64,000 nucleotides of DNA from an uncultured Collinsella sp. (GTDB taxonomy: Bacteria; Actinomycetota; Coriobacteriia; Coriobacteriales; Coriobacteriaceae). A program made the position numbers and the translations under genes. The DNA is taken from positions 9,718 through 73,717 of the forward strand of contig CAMQJB010000004.1 of assembly GCA_947002045.1 (NCBI GenBank), in the 5' to 3' direction. The notes under the pieces are model-generated. The model made no database searches and had not been told where the DNA came from. It worked only from the letters and a program-made list of their open reading frames with translations. This document shows, in pieces, positions 34,870 to 43,918 of this stretch; position 1 is the stretch's first letter, and each line of letters opens with the position of its first letter.

Positions 34870-35565
34870 TTACTCATTGGGTACGTACGTGGCCTTGGCT
34901 CGCTCGGGCGTTACATCCTGACCGCAGGAATAGCTCGAGTCGAAGGCGTGCGCAACCAAGTCGTGGGTATCCCATGCCATGCAGTCAAACTCGCCAGTAT
35001 CGAGGACGATGATATAGCCCTTGCCGTCGTAGTAGAAATGATCCTCGGTGTAGTTATCGTCATCGTCGATGTTGTCTTCGGACACGGAATCTATATCCGG
35101 CTTTGCTGTCTTAATTGCCTGCTTGGCCTCGCTCTTGAGGGTGTCGAACGAGAGCCCATGCTGCGCAAGCGAATCCTCGAGCGAAACCTGCTCACCCGTC
35201 TTGAGGTTGTAGTACGCCGACCTCGTCACCCGTTCCGATCGATACGGAGGTTGATAGCTGTCGGTGTAGGTTCGCACGCAGGCGATATCGCCGTCAATCG
35301 AGACGATCTCGGCGGTATACATCATGGTCACGCGGCTGTCCTCGTCATCCATCGAGGCCTGCTTGCTCGCATCGAGCGTGTCCGCAACGAGCTGGACCAT
35401 ATCCTTGTTAAACTTGGCGACGCCCACGCCCTGGCCCTTTACCTGAGGATAGGTCCACGTAGCCGAAATCTGGCACGTATCATCGGGGGACGGATCCAGC
35501 GGGCCTTCGCCAACCGCAGCCGTAAAGTCAACATCCTGCGTTGCGGAAACGGCCTCGTAGCTCGC
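34870..35565 (-). pseudogene. C-terminal fragment in frame with the upstream zinc-ribbon gene
   Basis: After the TAG at 35566-35568 the same frame stays open for 231 codons (ASYEAVSATQDVDF start; ends RAKATYVPNE). The first ATG in that frame is many codons in, and the likely alternative start, GTG 35427, has a poor ribosome site. The sequence before it (TCQISATWTYPQV) looks like real protein. It may be the remains of a tandem paralog whose N-terminal part was lost by recombination, or the C-terminal half of one longer protein interrupted by a nonsense change. No family is recognised; secreted beta-rich style (YYDGKGYIIVLDTGEFD). Confidence 0.6.
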
Positions 35566-36870
35566 CTACGCATCGTCAGAGTCCTTCGATTTCAGCTGCT
35601 CCAGCGTCGTGGCCACCGTTGCGATGGTTTCGTTTATCGAGTCCTTATCGGAAAATAACACACCATAAACGCCAGAATAGCCAAGGTTGAATTCCCTCAG
35701 AGCAATAAGGTCCGTCATTGCCTTGAATGATTGACCATCATACCCGATGAATTTAACTTGGTATTCATGGGCAGAAGGGCCACTTTCGCCAGAGACGTCG
35801 CTTTGTTTAATTTCCTTCCCATGGTCAAACCACTGCGTAAATCCAATATTACCCGCATATTCAGTAGCACCCAAAGTCACGCACGCTTCCTGAGTGCCCA
35901 CGATCGCCTCTGGCGTGTAGACCTTCTCAATCTTGCCATTCTTATACGCCCAGACTTCAAGATGCGCAGCGGCCGCGTTATCCGCACGGTCCACCGGTTC
36001 ATCGGAATACTCAATCAGTAGCTCATCTTGGCCGTCACCATCAAAGTCAACAAGTTTTGCGTAAGCAACACCCTGGGCTCCATACGTATATTCATCGAAT
36101 TCGACAGCTTCGCCCTCGCCGTACTTCTTCTGGTACTCGAGGATCTTGTCGGTGAACAGTTCATTTGCCGTCTTGACCGCTGCCTTGGCAGATGCCTTGG
36201 CCTCCTTCTTGGACTGCGTGAGCTCAACGCTCTTAGGGGCGTCCGAGCCCTCCTTGGTGTAGTCGACCTTCATGGTGGTCGTGCTCTTCTTTTTGCCCTT
36301 GCCCGAGGTGATGGTCATCTGGTACTTCTGGTCGGGCAGCTCGCCAAAGTCCTCCATGGCAAAGCCGTCCTCACCATCGACCTTGATGGTGTAGCTCTTG
36401 CCCTTGCCGGACACCGGCGCCAGCTCGACGGTATAACTATCGAGCTTTTTGCCCTTGCTGTTCTTAGGCAGAACCTTGGTCTCGCACGCGCAGACAACAT
36501 AGCCCTTGCCGCCCGAAGTCACCTCGGACGACGCGCCGATGCGCGGCACGACAACGATTGCTGCCACGATGGCGACAACGGCCACACCGCCGATAACGGC
36601 AGCGACGATACGGCCCTTGTGCTTGGGTTTCTTAGACTGCGGCGTCGGAACAGACGGCTGAGAGGCCTCGGCAGGCTCGGTCACAGACTCCTCATAACGA
36701 GGCTGCGCCGCCATATGAGCCGGGGCACCCTGAGGAGCGGTCGCCGGCGCGTCCCCTACCGGAAACGCCACAGGCTCCGCCTGGTCCTCAACGCCGCCCA
36801 CGCGAGCGCCGCAGCTCGTACAAAACGTGGAGCCATCGGGTATCTGAGCTCCGCACTTGGTGCAATACAT
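35566..36870 (-). CDS. zinc-ribbon membrane protein
   Basis: A 434-residue protein: N-terminal double-CxxC zinc ribbon (MYCTKCGAQIPDGSTFCTSC, residues 1-20), a Pro/Ala/Glu-rich spacer, a TM helix at about 94-117 (IVAAVIGGVAVVAIVAAIVVV), then an extracellular part with a beta domain (about 120-220), an alanine/lysine helix and a mixed C-terminal domain. ATG 36870 follows GGGAGATG. Bases 35640-36100 are visibly AT-richer than the flanks, suggesting a mosaic. Its TAG is followed in frame by the fragment at 34870-35565. It resembles the zinc-ribbon-anchored proteins used as envelope sensors but has no known function. Confidence 0.7.
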   Translation of the reverse strand: MYCTKCGAQIPDGSTFCTSCGARVGGVEDQAEPVAFPVGDAPATAPQGAPAHMAAQPRYEESVTEPAEASQPSVPTPQSKKPKHKGRIVAAVIGGVAVVAIVAAIVVVPRIGASSEVTSGGKGYVVCACETKVLPKNSKGKKLDSYTVELAPVSGKGKSYTIKVDGEDGFAMEDFGELPDQKYQMTITSGKGKKKSTTTMKVDYTKEGSDAPKSVELTQSKKEAKASAKAAVKTANELFTDKILEYQKKYGEGEAVEFDEYTYGAQGVAYAKLVDFDGDGQDELLIEYSDEPVDRADNAAAAHLEVWAYKNGKIEKVYTPEAIVGTQEACVTLGATEYAGNIGFTQWFDHGKEIKQSDVSGESGPSAHEYQVKFIGYDGQSFKAMTDLIALREFNLGYSGVYGVLFSDKDSINETIATVATTLEQLKSKDSDDA

Positions 36871-36975
36871 CGCATCTCCCGTCTCTCGTCGCAGCCGCAA
36901 TGCGCCCGCGCAATTCTTCCAACTACACCGTACGAGAAAAATCCCCATTCTTGTTGCGCAACATTGCCGCCGCAT

Positions 36976-37013
36976 CAAAAAGCCCCGCCGGGCCTTGGTA
37001 GGCGCGACGGGGC
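36976..37013 (-). terminator. intrinsic terminator after fhs
   Basis: GCCCCGCCG at 36982-36990 pairs with CGACGGGGC at 37005-37013 (one G-U pair). The minus-strand product runs into TTTTT (36977-36981). Confidence 0.85.
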
Positions 37014-37038
37014 GGGCAAGCGGCTATGAGCAGCAGGC

Positions 37039-38706
37039 TTAGAACAGGCCGGTGATGTTGCCGTCGTTGTCGACGTCGATGTTCTCGGCCGCGGGAACCT
37101 TGGGCAGGCCCGGCATGGTCAGAACGCTGCCGGTCAGCGCGACCACAAAGTGGGCACCGGCGGAAACCTTGAGCTCGCGCACGGTGATGCGGAAGCCCTC
37201 GGGAGCGCCCAGCGCCTTAGCGTTGTCGCTAAAGCTGTACTGCGTCTTGGCCACGCATACCGGCAGGTTGCCAAAGCCGTTCTCGCGCAGCTCGGCGAGC
37301 TGGCGCTTGGCAGCCGGCGTAAAGTCGACGCCGTCGGCGCGGTAGACCTTGGTGGCAACAGCCTCGAGGGCGTCGGCCACATCGGCACCGTCCTCGTAGG
37401 CAAACTTGAGCTCGCTCGGCTGCTCGATCAAGCGCATGACCTCATCGGCCAGGTCGAGCGCGCCCTCGCCGCCCTTGGCCCAGACCTCGGAAAGCTTAAC
37501 GTTGACACCCAGCTTCTGGCACTCGGACTCGATGAGGGTGAGCTCGGCCTCGGTGTCCGTCGGGAAGCGGTTGATGGCGACCACGCAGGGCAGACCGTAG
37601 ACGTTCTGGATATTGTCGACGTGGCGCAGCAGGTTGGGCATACCGGCCTTAAGGGCCTCGAGGTTTTCCTCGTTAAGATCGGCCTTGGCAACACCGCCGT
37701 TGTACTTAAGGGCGCGAGCGGTCGCGACGACCACGACGGCGTTGGGACGAACGCCCGTCATGCGGCACTTGATGTCCAGGAATTTCTCGGCACCCAGGTC
37801 GGCACCAAAGCCGGCCTCGGTAATGGCGACATCGCCAAAACGCATAGCCATACGCGTGGCCATGATGGAGTTGCAGCCGTGGGCGATATTGGCGAAGGGA
37901 CCACCGTGGACAAACGCGGGCGTACCCTCGAGCGTCTGCACCAGATTGGGCTTGAGCGCATCCTTGAGCAGTGCGGCCATAGCTCCCTGGGCCTTAAGGT
38001 CGCGTGCACGGACGGGCTCGCCGGCATAGCTGTAGCCGACAACGATCTCGCCCAAGCGCTCCTTAAGATCGTTGATGCTCGTGGACAGGCACAGGATCGC
38101 CATGACCTCGGAGGCAACGGTGATATCGAAGCCGTCCTCGCGCGGCACTCCCTGGGCCTTGCCGCCAATGCCATCGATGACATGGCGCAGCTGACGGTCG
38201 TTCATGTCGACAACGCGCTTCCAGGTGATGCGCTTAACGTCGATGCCGAGCTGGTTGCCCTGCTGAATATGGTTGTCGAGCATGGCAGCCAGCAGGTTGT
38301 TGGCGGCACCGATAGCATGGAAGTCACCGGTAAAGTGCAGGTTGATGTCCTCCATGGGGATGACCTGGGCCCAGCCGCCACCGGCGGCACCGCCCTTGAC
38401 ACCAAAGACAGGGCCGAGCGAAGGCTCACGCAGGGCCACAGCGCTCTTGACGCCGCGACGGCGCAGGCCATCGGCCAGGCCGATGGTCGTGGTGGTCTTG
38501 CCCTCGCCGGCGGGCGTGGGATTGATAGCGGTCACGAGGACGAGCTTGGCCTGGTGATCGGTCGGCTCGTTGAGCAATGAATAGTCGACCTTAGCCTTGT
38601 CGAAGCCGTACGGAATCAGGTGCTTTACGTCGACGCCGGCGTTCTTGGCAACCTCGGTAATGGGCAGCGGCGTGACGGAACGTGCGATTTCGATGTCAGT
38701 AGGCAT
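37039..38706 (-). CDS. fhs: formate-tetrahydrofolate ligase
   Basis: Fhs makes 10-formyl-tetrahydrofolate from formate, THF and ATP. The 555-residue protein is full length with the P-loop TPAGEGKTTTTIGLADGL near residue 62, LREPSLGPVFGVKGGAAGGG and the MEDINLHFTGDFHAI block, and it ends SVLTMPGLPKVPAAENIDV. ATG 38706 follows AAAGGAC. It lies downstream of ruvB on the same strand but 131 bp apart, so it likely has its own promoter. With FchA and FolD (24.5-26.0 kb) it completes a formate-methylene-THF route used for purine, glycine or acetyl-CoA chemistry. Confidence 0.96.
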   Translation of the reverse strand: MPTDIEIARSVTPLPITEVAKNAGVDVKHLIPYGFDKAKVDYSLLNEPTDHQAKLVLVTAINPTPAGEGKTTTTIGLADGLRRRGVKSAVALREPSLGPVFGVKGGAAGGGWAQVIPMEDINLHFTGDFHAIGAANNLLAAMLDNHIQQGNQLGIDVKRITWKRVVDMNDRQLRHVIDGIGGKAQGVPREDGFDITVASEVMAILCLSTSINDLKERLGEIVVGYSYAGEPVRARDLKAQGAMAALLKDALKPNLVQTLEGTPAFVHGGPFANIAHGCNSIMATRMAMRFGDVAITEAGFGADLGAEKFLDIKCRMTGVRPNAVVVVATARALKYNGGVAKADLNEENLEALKAGMPNLLRHVDNIQNVYGLPCVVAINRFPTDTEAELTLIESECQKLGVNVKLSEVWAKGGEGALDLADEVMRLIEQPSELKFAYEDGADVADALEAVATKVYRADGVDFTPAAKRQLAELRENGFGNLPVCVAKTQYSFSDNAKALGAPEGFRITVRELKVSAGAHFVVALTGSVLTMPGLPKVPAAENIDVDNDGNITGLF

Positions 38707-38837
38707 GGGCGGTCCTTTCGTTACCGGATGAGAAAAAGACCAATTCAGCATAGCACGGGCGCACAATAGTAAAACACCCACAACCGACAAACGGCGATAT
38801 GTTTATCCAATGCTCAGCGATAGCCTACAAACCCGTC

Positions 38838-39905
38838 CTAAACGGTCGGCTCAATTCCTAAGTGCTCAAAGGTGCGAAGCGTTGCCTGGCGGCCCTGGGG
38901 CGTGCGAATCATCAAACCGCACTGCAGCAGATAGGGCTCGTAGACATCCTCGAGCGTTCCCGGGTCCTCGCCAACCGCGCTGGCAAGCGTCGTCAGGCCC
39001 ACGGCACGGCCGGAGAACGTCTTGGCAAGCGTCTCCAAGATGCGAATATCCATCCAGTCCAGGCCGAGCTCGTCAATCTCGAAGAACTCGAGCGCCTGAC
39101 GGCAGATATCGAGCTCGATAGGACCGTTGCCGCGCACCTGCGCATAGTCGCGCACGCGTTTGAGCAGACGGTTGGCCAGGCGCGGCGTGCCACGCGAGCG
39201 CGAGCCGATCTCGAGCGCGCTCGCGTGGTCGATCGTCACGCCCAAGATGGTCGCCGAGCGCGTCACGATCTGGGCGAGCTCCTCGACCGTGTAGTAGTCC
39301 AGGCGATACGAAATGCCAAAGCGATCGCGCAGCGGGCCGGTCAACATACCCGAGCGGGTCGTTGCCGCCACCAGCGTAAACTTGGGGATATCTAGGCGAA
39401 TCGAGCGAGCGGCCGGGCCTTTACCGATCACGATATCGAGCGCAAAGTCCTCCATCGCGGGATACAGAACTTCCTCGACCGAACGGTTGAGTCGGTGGAT
39501 TTCGTCGATAAACAGTACGTCACCCGGCTGCAGGTTAGTCAGGATAGCCGCGAGGTCGCCGGTACGCGCAATGGCCGGGCCACTCGTCGTCTTGATCTGA
39601 GCGCCCAGCTCGTTGGCGATAACGGTAGCCAGCGTGGTCTTGCCCAGGCCCGGAGGACCCGAGAAAATCACGTGGTCGAGCGTCTCGCCACGGCTCTGCG
39701 CTGCCTCGATCAGCACGCGCAGACTCTGTTTGATATGCTCCTGACCGCAGTAGTCGTCTAGGCGCTGGGGACGCAGGGTACGGTCGACATCGAGGTCTTC
39801 GGGCGTCAGCTCCGAGCCCACCATGCGCTCACCGTGCGCCATGGATGCCGCCGGCGAGTTGCCGGGCGTCGCCCACAGGTCCTGAGAGTCATCGGCTTCC
39901 CACAT
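38838..39905 (-). CDS. ruvB: Holliday junction branch-migration helicase RuvB
   Basis: RuvB is the hexameric AAA+ motor that drives RuvA-bound Holliday junctions. From ATG 39905 the protein has 355 residues. Walker A is SGPPGLGKTTLA (about 83-94), Walker B VLFIDEIHRLN, and the sensor ATTRSGMLTGPLRDRFG is intact; the winged-helix C-terminus ends GLMIRTPQGRQATL. The ruvA stop overlaps this start in TGATG, and an in-frame GTG lies one codon earlier. Confidence 0.97.
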   Translation of the reverse strand: MWEADDSQDLWATPGNSPAASMAHGERMVGSELTPEDLDVDRTLRPQRLDDYCGQEHIKQSLRVLIEAAQSRGETLDHVIFSGPPGLGKTTLATVIANELGAQIKTTSGPAIARTGDLAAILTNLQPGDVLFIDEIHRLNRSVEEVLYPAMEDFALDIVIGKGPAARSIRLDIPKFTLVAATTRSGMLTGPLRDRFGISYRLDYYTVEELAQIVTRSATILGVTIDHASALEIGSRSRGTPRLANRLLKRVRDYAQVRGNGPIELDICRQALEFFEIDELGLDWMDIRILETLAKTFSGRAVGLTTLASAVGEDPGTLEDVYEPYLLQCGLMIRTPQGRQATLRTFEHLGIEPTV

Positions 39906-40525
39906 CACGCATCCATTCCGAGTCGTTTAAGCGCCGCGCCGAGCAGATCCTCGACACGCATATCCTGCCCATCATACCCGCTCAGGGCAACCTCGGTCTC
40001 CTGCGGGCTAAAGCCCATGGAAAGGAGCGCCGCGCGGGCGTCATCGATCGCCGAGGGGGCGACGGCGGGAACCGGCATCGCAACCTGACCGGGGATTACG
40101 TCGAGCGGAACAAAGCCCTTATCCTTGGCAAAGGTACTCTTGAGCTCCAAGATGAGGCGCTGGGCGGTCTTTTTGCCCACACCAGGCACCTTGGCCATGC
40201 CCTTGTCGTCCTCGGCCATCACCAGGGAATACAGCTGTCCCACGGTATAGGTGGAAAGCACGGCAAGCGCCAGGCGTGGACCAACGCCCGAGACGGAAAC
40301 GAGCCGATCGAACATCGTGCGCTCGTCCTTGGAGGCAAAGCCAAAAAGCGTCATGGCGTCCTCGCGCACCTGCATGCGGGTATAGAGGCGAACCTCGCCG
40401 CCGGGCGTAGGCAGCGTGGCGGCAGTGCTGCCCGAAATACCGAGCTCAAAGCCCACGCCCGACACATCGACGACGGCCGAGCTCATCGTGGCCTCGACAA
40501 GCGTTCCATGGAGCTGGGAGATCAT
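39905..40525 (-). CDS. ruvA: Holliday junction-binding protein RuvA
   Basis: RuvA binds the four-way junction and loads RuvB. The 206-residue protein begins MISQLHGTLVEATMSSAVVDV (OB fold), has two helix-hairpin-helix motifs (VSGVGPRLALAVLS and VPGVGKKTAQRLILELK) and a C-terminal RuvB-binding helical domain after a Pro/Ala linker. TGATG overlaps link it to ruvC upstream and ruvB downstream. Confidence 0.96.
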   Translation of the reverse strand: MISQLHGTLVEATMSSAVVDVSGVGFELGISGSTAATLPTPGGEVRLYTRMQVREDAMTLFGFASKDERTMFDRLVSVSGVGPRLALAVLSTYTVGQLYSLVMAEDDKGMAKVPGVGKKTAQRLILELKSTFAKDKGFVPLDVIPGQVAMPVPAVAPSAIDDARAALLSMGFSPQETEVALSGYDGQDMRVEDLLGAALKRLGMDA

Positions 40526-41046
40526 CAGTATCCGGTTCCTCTCTGTTGATAGAACTCGCCGCCGGTAAGCGCCCGGGTACGGCTTAGGTTAACGTGACAA
40601 ATGGCGCAAGCCAGGGCATCGGCGGCATGGTCTGGGTGCGGATCGTGATCGAGCTGCGTGAGCGTGCGCACCATGTAGGCAACCTGCCGTTTATCTGCGG
40701 CACCGGTGCCCACCACGGCCTGCTTGATCTGCATGGGCGTGTATTCGCCAATCTCGAGCGCGCATTCCGAAAGCGCCACGAGCGCAGCACCGCGGGCATG
40801 CGCCGTGGGGATGGCCGAGCGGACGTTAGCGCCAAAGTAAATGCTCTCGATGGCGGCAGTATCGGGGCGATAGCGCTCGACGACGCCCTTGAGGTCGCGG
40901 GCGATATGCGACAGGCGCACCGCGAGCGGGCTGCCCGCGCTGGTCTCGATACAACCGTAGGCACGGCAACGAACCTCGCCACGTCGCTCCTCGATAATCC
41001 CCCAGCCCGTATGGGCCAAACCAGGGTCGATACCCAAGATAACCAA
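40525..41046 (-). CDS. ruvC: Holliday junction resolvase RuvC
   Basis: RuvC cleaves Holliday junctions with two metal ions. The 173-residue protein shows the acidic active site: ILGIDPGLAHTGWG (Asp7), AIESIYFGANVRSA (glutamate near 66) and DHAADALACAICH near the C-terminus. The most likely start is a TTG at 41044-41046, which has GGGAGG at the right distance; no better ATG is near. It is the first gene of ruvC-ruvA-ruvB. Confidence 0.95.
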   Translation of the reverse strand: MVILGIDPGLAHTGWGIIEERRGEVRCRAYGCIETSAGSPLAVRLSHIARDLKGVVERYRPDTAAIESIYFGANVRSAIPTAHARGAALVALSECALEIGEYTPMQIKQAVVGTGAADKRQVAYMVRTLTQLDHDPHPDHAADALACAICHVNLSRTRALTGGEFYQQRGTGY

Positions 41047-41182
41047 GCCGACCTCCCCTCGTCACAAGCACAGCACAAGGCAAGGCCCCGCGCATCATTC
41101 ACGAACGTCTGTTCTAGAATAACACAACGCCAGCCCCATACGTCAGCCGAGATTGAATTGTAGGTTGAGCATACGCAAGCGA

Positions 41183-41280
41183 GCGCCCGCCAGAGCGAGC
41201 AAGGTGCCTTGAAAGAGAAGGGCATTGACCTGGCGGTCATGCCCGACGATTGAAAGGCAGATTGCCGCTCTGGCGGGCGC
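41183..41280. repeat. 98-bp imperfect palindrome between ruvC and the NadE-like gene
   Basis: GCGCCCGCCAGAGCG at 41183-41197 is exactly complementary to 41266-41280; pairing continues inwards with gaps (GCAAGGTGCCTTGAAAG against CTTTCAATC-region), and a hairpin GGGCATTGACC/GGTCATGCCC closes the middle (about 41219-41245). No T-tract. It may act as an mRNA 3' structure or be a repeat element. Confidence 0.65.
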
Positions 41281-41288
41281 GCAGCGAC

Positions 41289-43274
41289 CTAGTTTTGAGA
41301 GAAGAATGGGAATTGCCTCGGATCCACCGGCGGATGCGGCATCGGACCTCCCTGGGGCCCACCCTGCGGTCCGTCCTGGCCGCCCATCATCTTGTCAATG
41401 GCGTCCTGGACCTCGCCCTCAAACCGCTTCATACCCTCGTGCAGACGACGCTGACCGTCCTCGGAGCGCAGCTCTTCCATCTGCTCGGGTGAAATACCCA
41501 ACAGCTCGCCCAATAAGCCCATCATCTCGCCGCGCATACGGTCACTCGTATCGTCGTCGGCAAAGCGACGCACCTCGGCGCGCGCCAGCGAATCAACCGT
41601 CATGCGCTCCTTACCGTTGAGCCCCAGATCGGACCACGCAAGCATGTACGGCCAGGCGCGCTCGGCAAACGAACGGGCCGAAACGATCGGCGCCGTCGGT
41701 AGCATGCGGCGGGCGGCCTCACCCTGGCGCACGAGCATCAGCAGCAGCGAGCAGGCCTCGGGCTTGGCGGCGGCCATCGGGATGTCGTCAAAGGGACGCT
41801 TGCGGTCCACGTGCGACTCGAGCGCACCATCGACCTCGCCCGGCTCAAGCCCGCCCAGCAGCTGCGCCGCGCGATCGAGCATATCAACCGGGCCGGCGAG
41901 CGTCGAGAGCGCCTGCGCCAGCACGCGATCCATGCAATCCTCCACCGCGTTGAGTGTCACGAGCTCTTGGGGCACCACGGCCGAGGCACGGTTGCGCACG
42001 CGTGCAACAAACTCGAGCGTCGACAGATACACGTCACCAAAGGGCGCAAAGTCGCCCTGATAGCCGCCGGACAGCGCGGGCGCCGCCAGTGCGTACTCAG
42101 TCTTGGAAAGCGGGCTCAACGCCATGGCGCCCAGCTCGAGCGCCGTATCCTCGAGCATCAGGCCCAGCGCACGCGAACGCAGGCGTTCGGCATCGCCCGC
42201 CGACACGTCGCGGTCGAGCACGCGCGCCGCATCCGGCGCATCGCGCTCGACGGTGCGAATGTGCAGGTGCTCGGCGATTGAGCGAACAGCGGAACAGCGG
42301 GCAGCCTCGGACTCCTCCTGCGCCGGCGTAAAGATGCGGTTGCGCCCCAGCACCAGGCCAATCACATTACGCGGGCCCAGAGCGTCGACGGCAAGCGCCG
42401 CCAACAGGGACGACGGCAAATCGCCCTCGAGCGCCACCACGGCACGCGACGCACCGCGGGCGCGGGCATTGTCGCGCACGGCAAGCACCAGCGCCTGCCA
42501 CAGCCACTCCTCGGAGCGAAACTGGGGCAGCTCATGGTCCTCCAGGGCATCGAGCATCACGCCGCGCTGAATCTCCTGAACCAGCAGGCTCTCCTCAAAG
42601 CACGGCGCCTGGGCCACCACGCGACCGCAATCGTCGAGCACAAACGACCCGCCGGTATACACCGACTCGTCATAGGCGCCGACCGGCGCCATGCAGGCAA
42701 ACCACACGCTGCGCTTGGAGGCGATCTTGCGGTAGGCACCGCTGCGCACGGCGGCGACGGCGGCGGTCTCGCGATCGGTCATGTCAAACGCATTAAACTG
42801 GAAATAGGCAATGAGGTCGACGCCGGTCGGCAGCATCTCGAGCTCGCGATCCAGGTCAAACACCACGGCGATGCGCACGCCGTCCACGTCAAACACCGGA
42901 GGCGCCCAACGCGCGTCGTTGTTCTCGCCACGCTGCAGGGCAATGCTTGCGCGCGCTGGCACCACGCGACCGTCTTTGAGCATCATGTAGTCAAGCAGGG
43001 GCTGGCCCTCAAACGAAACCGCAGAGGGCACGATGCAGATCATGTCGAGCTCTTGGATGCGCTCGGCAACACCGGTCAGGCCCATCAACATATCGTGCTC
43101 AAAGTCGGCAGTGCCCACCAGGCCGCCGGGCAGAGCACCCATAAAGAGCGGAGCCGGGACGCACAGTACGCGCGCCCCGCGCTCGTGGGCCAAACGGGCT
43201 TGATCCTCGATGCGACCGCAAATGCCCTCGATGTCACCCAGGCGCATATCGATCTGTGCAAGTGCGAGCTTCAT
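41289..43274 (-). CDS. degenerate glutamine-dependent NAD synthetase-like protein
   Basis: The 661-residue layout is that of glutamine-dependent NadE: a nitrilase-like N-terminal half (MKLALAQIDMRLGDIEG), then an NAD-synthetase-like half (ATGNKSE-type block as SPLSKTEYALAAPALSGG, GDFAPFGDVYLSTLEFVARVRN). The catalytic residues look lost: the glutaminase Glu position is Ala41 (VPAPLFMG), the Lys is Arg108, the nucleophile Cys position is Phe139 (AVVFDLD), and the ATP loop SGGxDS reads LEGDLPSS. The C-terminus is Gly/Pro/Gln-rich. So it is probably a non-catalytic paralog with a scaffold or regulatory role. Start ATG 43274. Confidence 0.8.
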   Translation of the reverse strand: MKLALAQIDMRLGDIEGICGRIEDQARLAHERGARVLCVPAPLFMGALPGGLVGTADFEHDMLMGLTGVAERIQELDMICIVPSAVSFEGQPLLDYMMLKDGRVVPARASIALQRGENNDARWAPPVFDVDGVRIAVVFDLDRELEMLPTGVDLIAYFQFNAFDMTDRETAAVAAVRSGAYRKIASKRSVWFACMAPVGAYDESVYTGGSFVLDDCGRVVAQAPCFEESLLVQEIQRGVMLDALEDHELPQFRSEEWLWQALVLAVRDNARARGASRAVVALEGDLPSSLLAALAVDALGPRNVIGLVLGRNRIFTPAQEESEAARCSAVRSIAEHLHIRTVERDAPDAARVLDRDVSAGDAERLRSRALGLMLEDTALELGAMALSPLSKTEYALAAPALSGGYQGDFAPFGDVYLSTLEFVARVRNRASAVVPQELVTLNAVEDCMDRVLAQALSTLAGPVDMLDRAAQLLGGLEPGEVDGALESHVDRKRPFDDIPMAAAKPEACSLLLMLVRQGEAARRMLPTAPIVSARSFAERAWPYMLAWSDLGLNGKERMTVDSLARAEVRRFADDDTSDRMRGEMMGLLGELLGISPEQMEELRSEDGQRRLHEGMKRFEGEVQDAIDKMMGGQDGPQGGPQGGPMPHPPVDPRQFPFFSQN

Positions 43275-43311
43275 GGCCCAGCCCTTTCCGTCGTAAATCG
43301 TCGTTGTCGTA

Positions 43312-43345
43312 GTAAAAGCGCCGGCCGCATAATGCAGCCGGCGCT
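43312..43345 (-). terminator. intrinsic terminator after the superoxide reductase-like gene
   Basis: AGCGCCGGC at 43317-43325 pairs with GCCGGCGCT at 43337-43345; the minus-strand product continues TTTTACTAC. Confidence 0.85.
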
Positions 43346-43391
43346 CGCATGTGCATATGCTAGCTATGATACCCCGAGCGGGGGCGCGCTC

Positions 43392-43754
43392 CTAGAACGT
43401 CGCGGACCACAGCCCATGCAGGTTGCAGTAGGCATAGACGGTACCGGTCTTGGAGCCGCCAGCGAAAAACGTCGTGGGCTTCATGCCGGGCTCGAGGTAA
43501 TGGACCTCCAGGCGCCCCTCGGCCTCAAGCGCGATCCACTCGATGTAGTGCTCGGGCAGCATGGGGTGCTCCGTCGAGCCCACGCGTGCGCGAATGACGT
43601 GGCCGTCGCGCTCGATCTCGACAACAGGCACGTGCTTCTCGTGCGCCGCGTCCTCGGTGTTCGCCGTCAGCTCCGTGCAGCCGGCAGGGGTCGCAACGCC
43701 GTCGCCAAGGGCGGCAACGAGCTTGCCATCGGAGTCCTTAAAGAATTTCGCCAT
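43392..43754 (-). CDS. desulfoferrodoxin-family superoxide reductase
   Basis: A 120-residue neelaredoxin/desulfoferrodoxin-type protein. The mononuclear iron site is recognisable: EKHVPVVE (Glu39-Lys40-His41), STEHPMLPEHYIEW (His63, His69) and YCNLHGLW (Cys110, His113). The N-terminal desulforedoxin cysteine set is missing (only one Cys, at about 26), so it is the single-iron class. It would reduce superoxide to peroxide without making oxygen, which suits an anaerobe. ATG 43754 follows AAAGGAG. The longer upstream frame is not coding. Confidence 0.9.
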   Translation of the reverse strand: MAKFFKDSDGKLVAALGDGVATPAGCTELTANTEDAAHEKHVPVVEIERDGHVIRARVGSTEHPMLPEHYIEWIALEAEGRLEVHYLEPGMKPTTFFAGGSKTGTVYAYCNLHGLWSATF

Positions 43755-43918
43755 GATGTTCTCCTTTGCTGATGTGCCAATGTACTTGACGCTTCTTATG
43801 CCCAAAGAGCGCCGAACCATCCATGGCATTGCAAATGAACACATAACGGGGAGGCAAGCGGTCGGGCCAGGACGAACCGGTGACCCGGCCCGACCCGGCA
43901 GCCCCATCCCGCGCGCAG

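Noticed and set aside
43860..43896. GC-rich hairpin after the SNF2 gene
   Set aside because: Pairing has mismatches and there is no T-tract on the minus strand, so I do not call a terminator.
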